From NCBI GenBank assembly GCA_937917505.1, contig CALDMQ010000083.1, forward strand, positions 1 through 5,039: a DNA stretch of 5,039 nucleotides. The letters run 5' to 3'. The translations under genes and the position numbers were made by a program. Position 1 is the first letter of the stretch. Each line of letters opens with the position of its first letter. Positions 1-5,039 of the stretch are shown here, piece by piece. A model generated the notes under the pieces. The model was not told the origin of the DNA. It made no database searches and saw nothing but the letters and a program-made list of their open reading frames with translations. This stretch comes from an uncultured Erysipelotrichaceae bacterium (GTDB taxonomy: Bacteria > Bacillota_I > Bacilli_A > Erysipelotrichales > Coprobacillaceae).

Positions 1-4724
<4,724 letters not shown>

Positions 4725-4726
<2 letters not shown>

Positions 4727-4730
4727 GAGG
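4725..4730 (+). promoter_or_regulatory. gatC ribosome binding site overlapping the camS stop
   Basis: AGGAGG begins within the camS stop codon (TAG 4724-4726, read as TAGGAGG) and stands 6 bases before the ATG at 4737. It rules out the in-frame GTG at 4701, which has no such site and lies inside camS. Confidence 0.88.
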
Positions 4731-4736
4731 AATATA

Positions 4737-5027
4737 ATGGAAAATAGTAAAAAAATGTTAAAACAGTTAGGATTAAAAGCAATGTTTTCTATTACTGATG
4801 AAGAAATGCCTGCTTTATTAGAAGAATATGAAGTTTTTATGAATCATGTAAAAGCATTAGAAGCAATTGATACAACTGATGTTGAACCTCTTGCTTTTCC
4901 TTATGAAATAGAAACAACTTTTTTAAGAGATGATGAAACAACACGTACAATTGATAGAGAAGATGCATTAAAGAATGCTAAATGCGTTCAAGATTATCAA
5001 GTTAAAGTACCAAAGGTGGTGGGATAA
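4737..5027 (+). CDS. gatC: Asp-tRNA(Asn)/Glu-tRNA(Gln) amidotransferase subunit C (GatC)
   Basis: Small subunit of the heterotrimeric GatCAB amidotransferase, which converts Glu-tRNA(Gln) and/or Asp-tRNA(Asn) to the correctly amidated tRNA in the cytosol. GatC is a non-catalytic scaffold that wraps GatA and helps it assemble with GatB. The 96-residue product has the usual length (about 95-100). Helical N-terminal half: ITDEEMPALLEEYEVFMNHVKALEAIDTTDVEPL, positions 19-52 in outline, corresponds to the familiar E-E..L...L...L..V..L...D...VEPL pattern. Then come LRDDE (63-67, usual LReDe), a DALKNA stretch (76-81) and the C-terminal VPKVV (91-95). The first helix is divergent (LGLKAMFSI where many have LARL.L). 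The start follows the AGGAGG site; a longer frame from the GTG at 4701 would add 12 residues with no family match. The TAA stop overlaps the next ATG by one base. Confidence 0.93.
   Translation: MENSKKMLKQLGLKAMFSITDEEMPALLEEYEVFMNHVKALEAIDTTDVEPLAFPYEIETTFLRDDETTRTIDREDALKNAKCVQDYQVKVPKVVG
5012..5019 (+). promoter_or_regulatory. Likely gatA ribosome binding site
   Basis: AAAGGTGG, one mismatch from AAAGGAGG, lies 7 bases before the ATG at 5027 and within the conserved VPKVV codons of gatC. It supports the assigned gatA start. Confidence 0.6.
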
Positions 5028-5039
5028 TGGTTCAATATA
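5027..5039 (+). CDS. gatA: Probable start of amidotransferase subunit A (GatA), cut by the window end
   Basis: Only four codons (Met-Val-Gln-Tyr) are present, so nothing can be said from the protein itself. The call rests on position: an ATG overlapping the gatC stop by one base (TAATG), a plausible ribosome binding site, and the almost invariable gatC-gatA order in Firmicutes. GatA is the amidase subunit that frees ammonia from glutamine for GatB. A different gene is possible but unlikely. Confidence 0.7.

Overview
The window is a stretch of ordinary chromosomal housekeeping genes from a low-GC Gram-positive bacterium (Firmicutes/Bacillota). Support comes from the AT-rich composition, the strong AGGAGG-type ribosome binding sites, a lipoprotein of the Firmicute-specific CamS family, and the gene order pcrA - ligA - camS - gatC - gatA, which is known from many Firmicutes. 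The genetic code is standard: ligA ends in TGA and tryptophans are encoded by TGG, so a code-4 mollicute is excluded. The strongly AT-biased codon use and divergent proteins would suit a gut Erysipelotrichia-like lineage, but that placement is a guess.

Layout, all on the + strand. Bases 1-1599 are the C-terminal three quarters of the DNA helicase PcrA; its start lies upstream of the window. A rho-independent terminator begins at the pcrA stop codon (about 1598-1625). An AT-rich gap of about 90 bases follows, carrying an extended -10 promoter (1655-1663). Then come ligA (NAD-dependent DNA ligase, 1689-3677), camS (lipoprotein, 3674-4726), gatC (4737-5027) and the first codons of what is almost certainly gatA (5027 onward). 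ligA/camS overlap by 4 bases, camS and gatC are 10 bases apart, and gatC/gatA overlap by 1 base. The four genes therefore look like one transcription unit with coupled translation, separate from pcrA.

Functionally, PcrA and LigA serve DNA replication and repair: unwinding, removal of RNA polymerase or recombinase from DNA, and sealing of nicks. GatC and GatA belong to the GatCAB amidotransferase, which makes Gln-tRNA(Gln) and/or Asn-tRNA(Asn) by amidating mischarged tRNAs. CamS is an exported lipoprotein of unclear cellular role whose cleaved signal peptide is a sex-pheromone precursor in some relatives.

I found no mobile element, CRISPR array, RNA gene or convincing new system. The points most worth checking are the transcriptional split between pcrA and ligA, the pheromone-like signal peptide of CamS, and a few unusual residues in PcrA and LigA.
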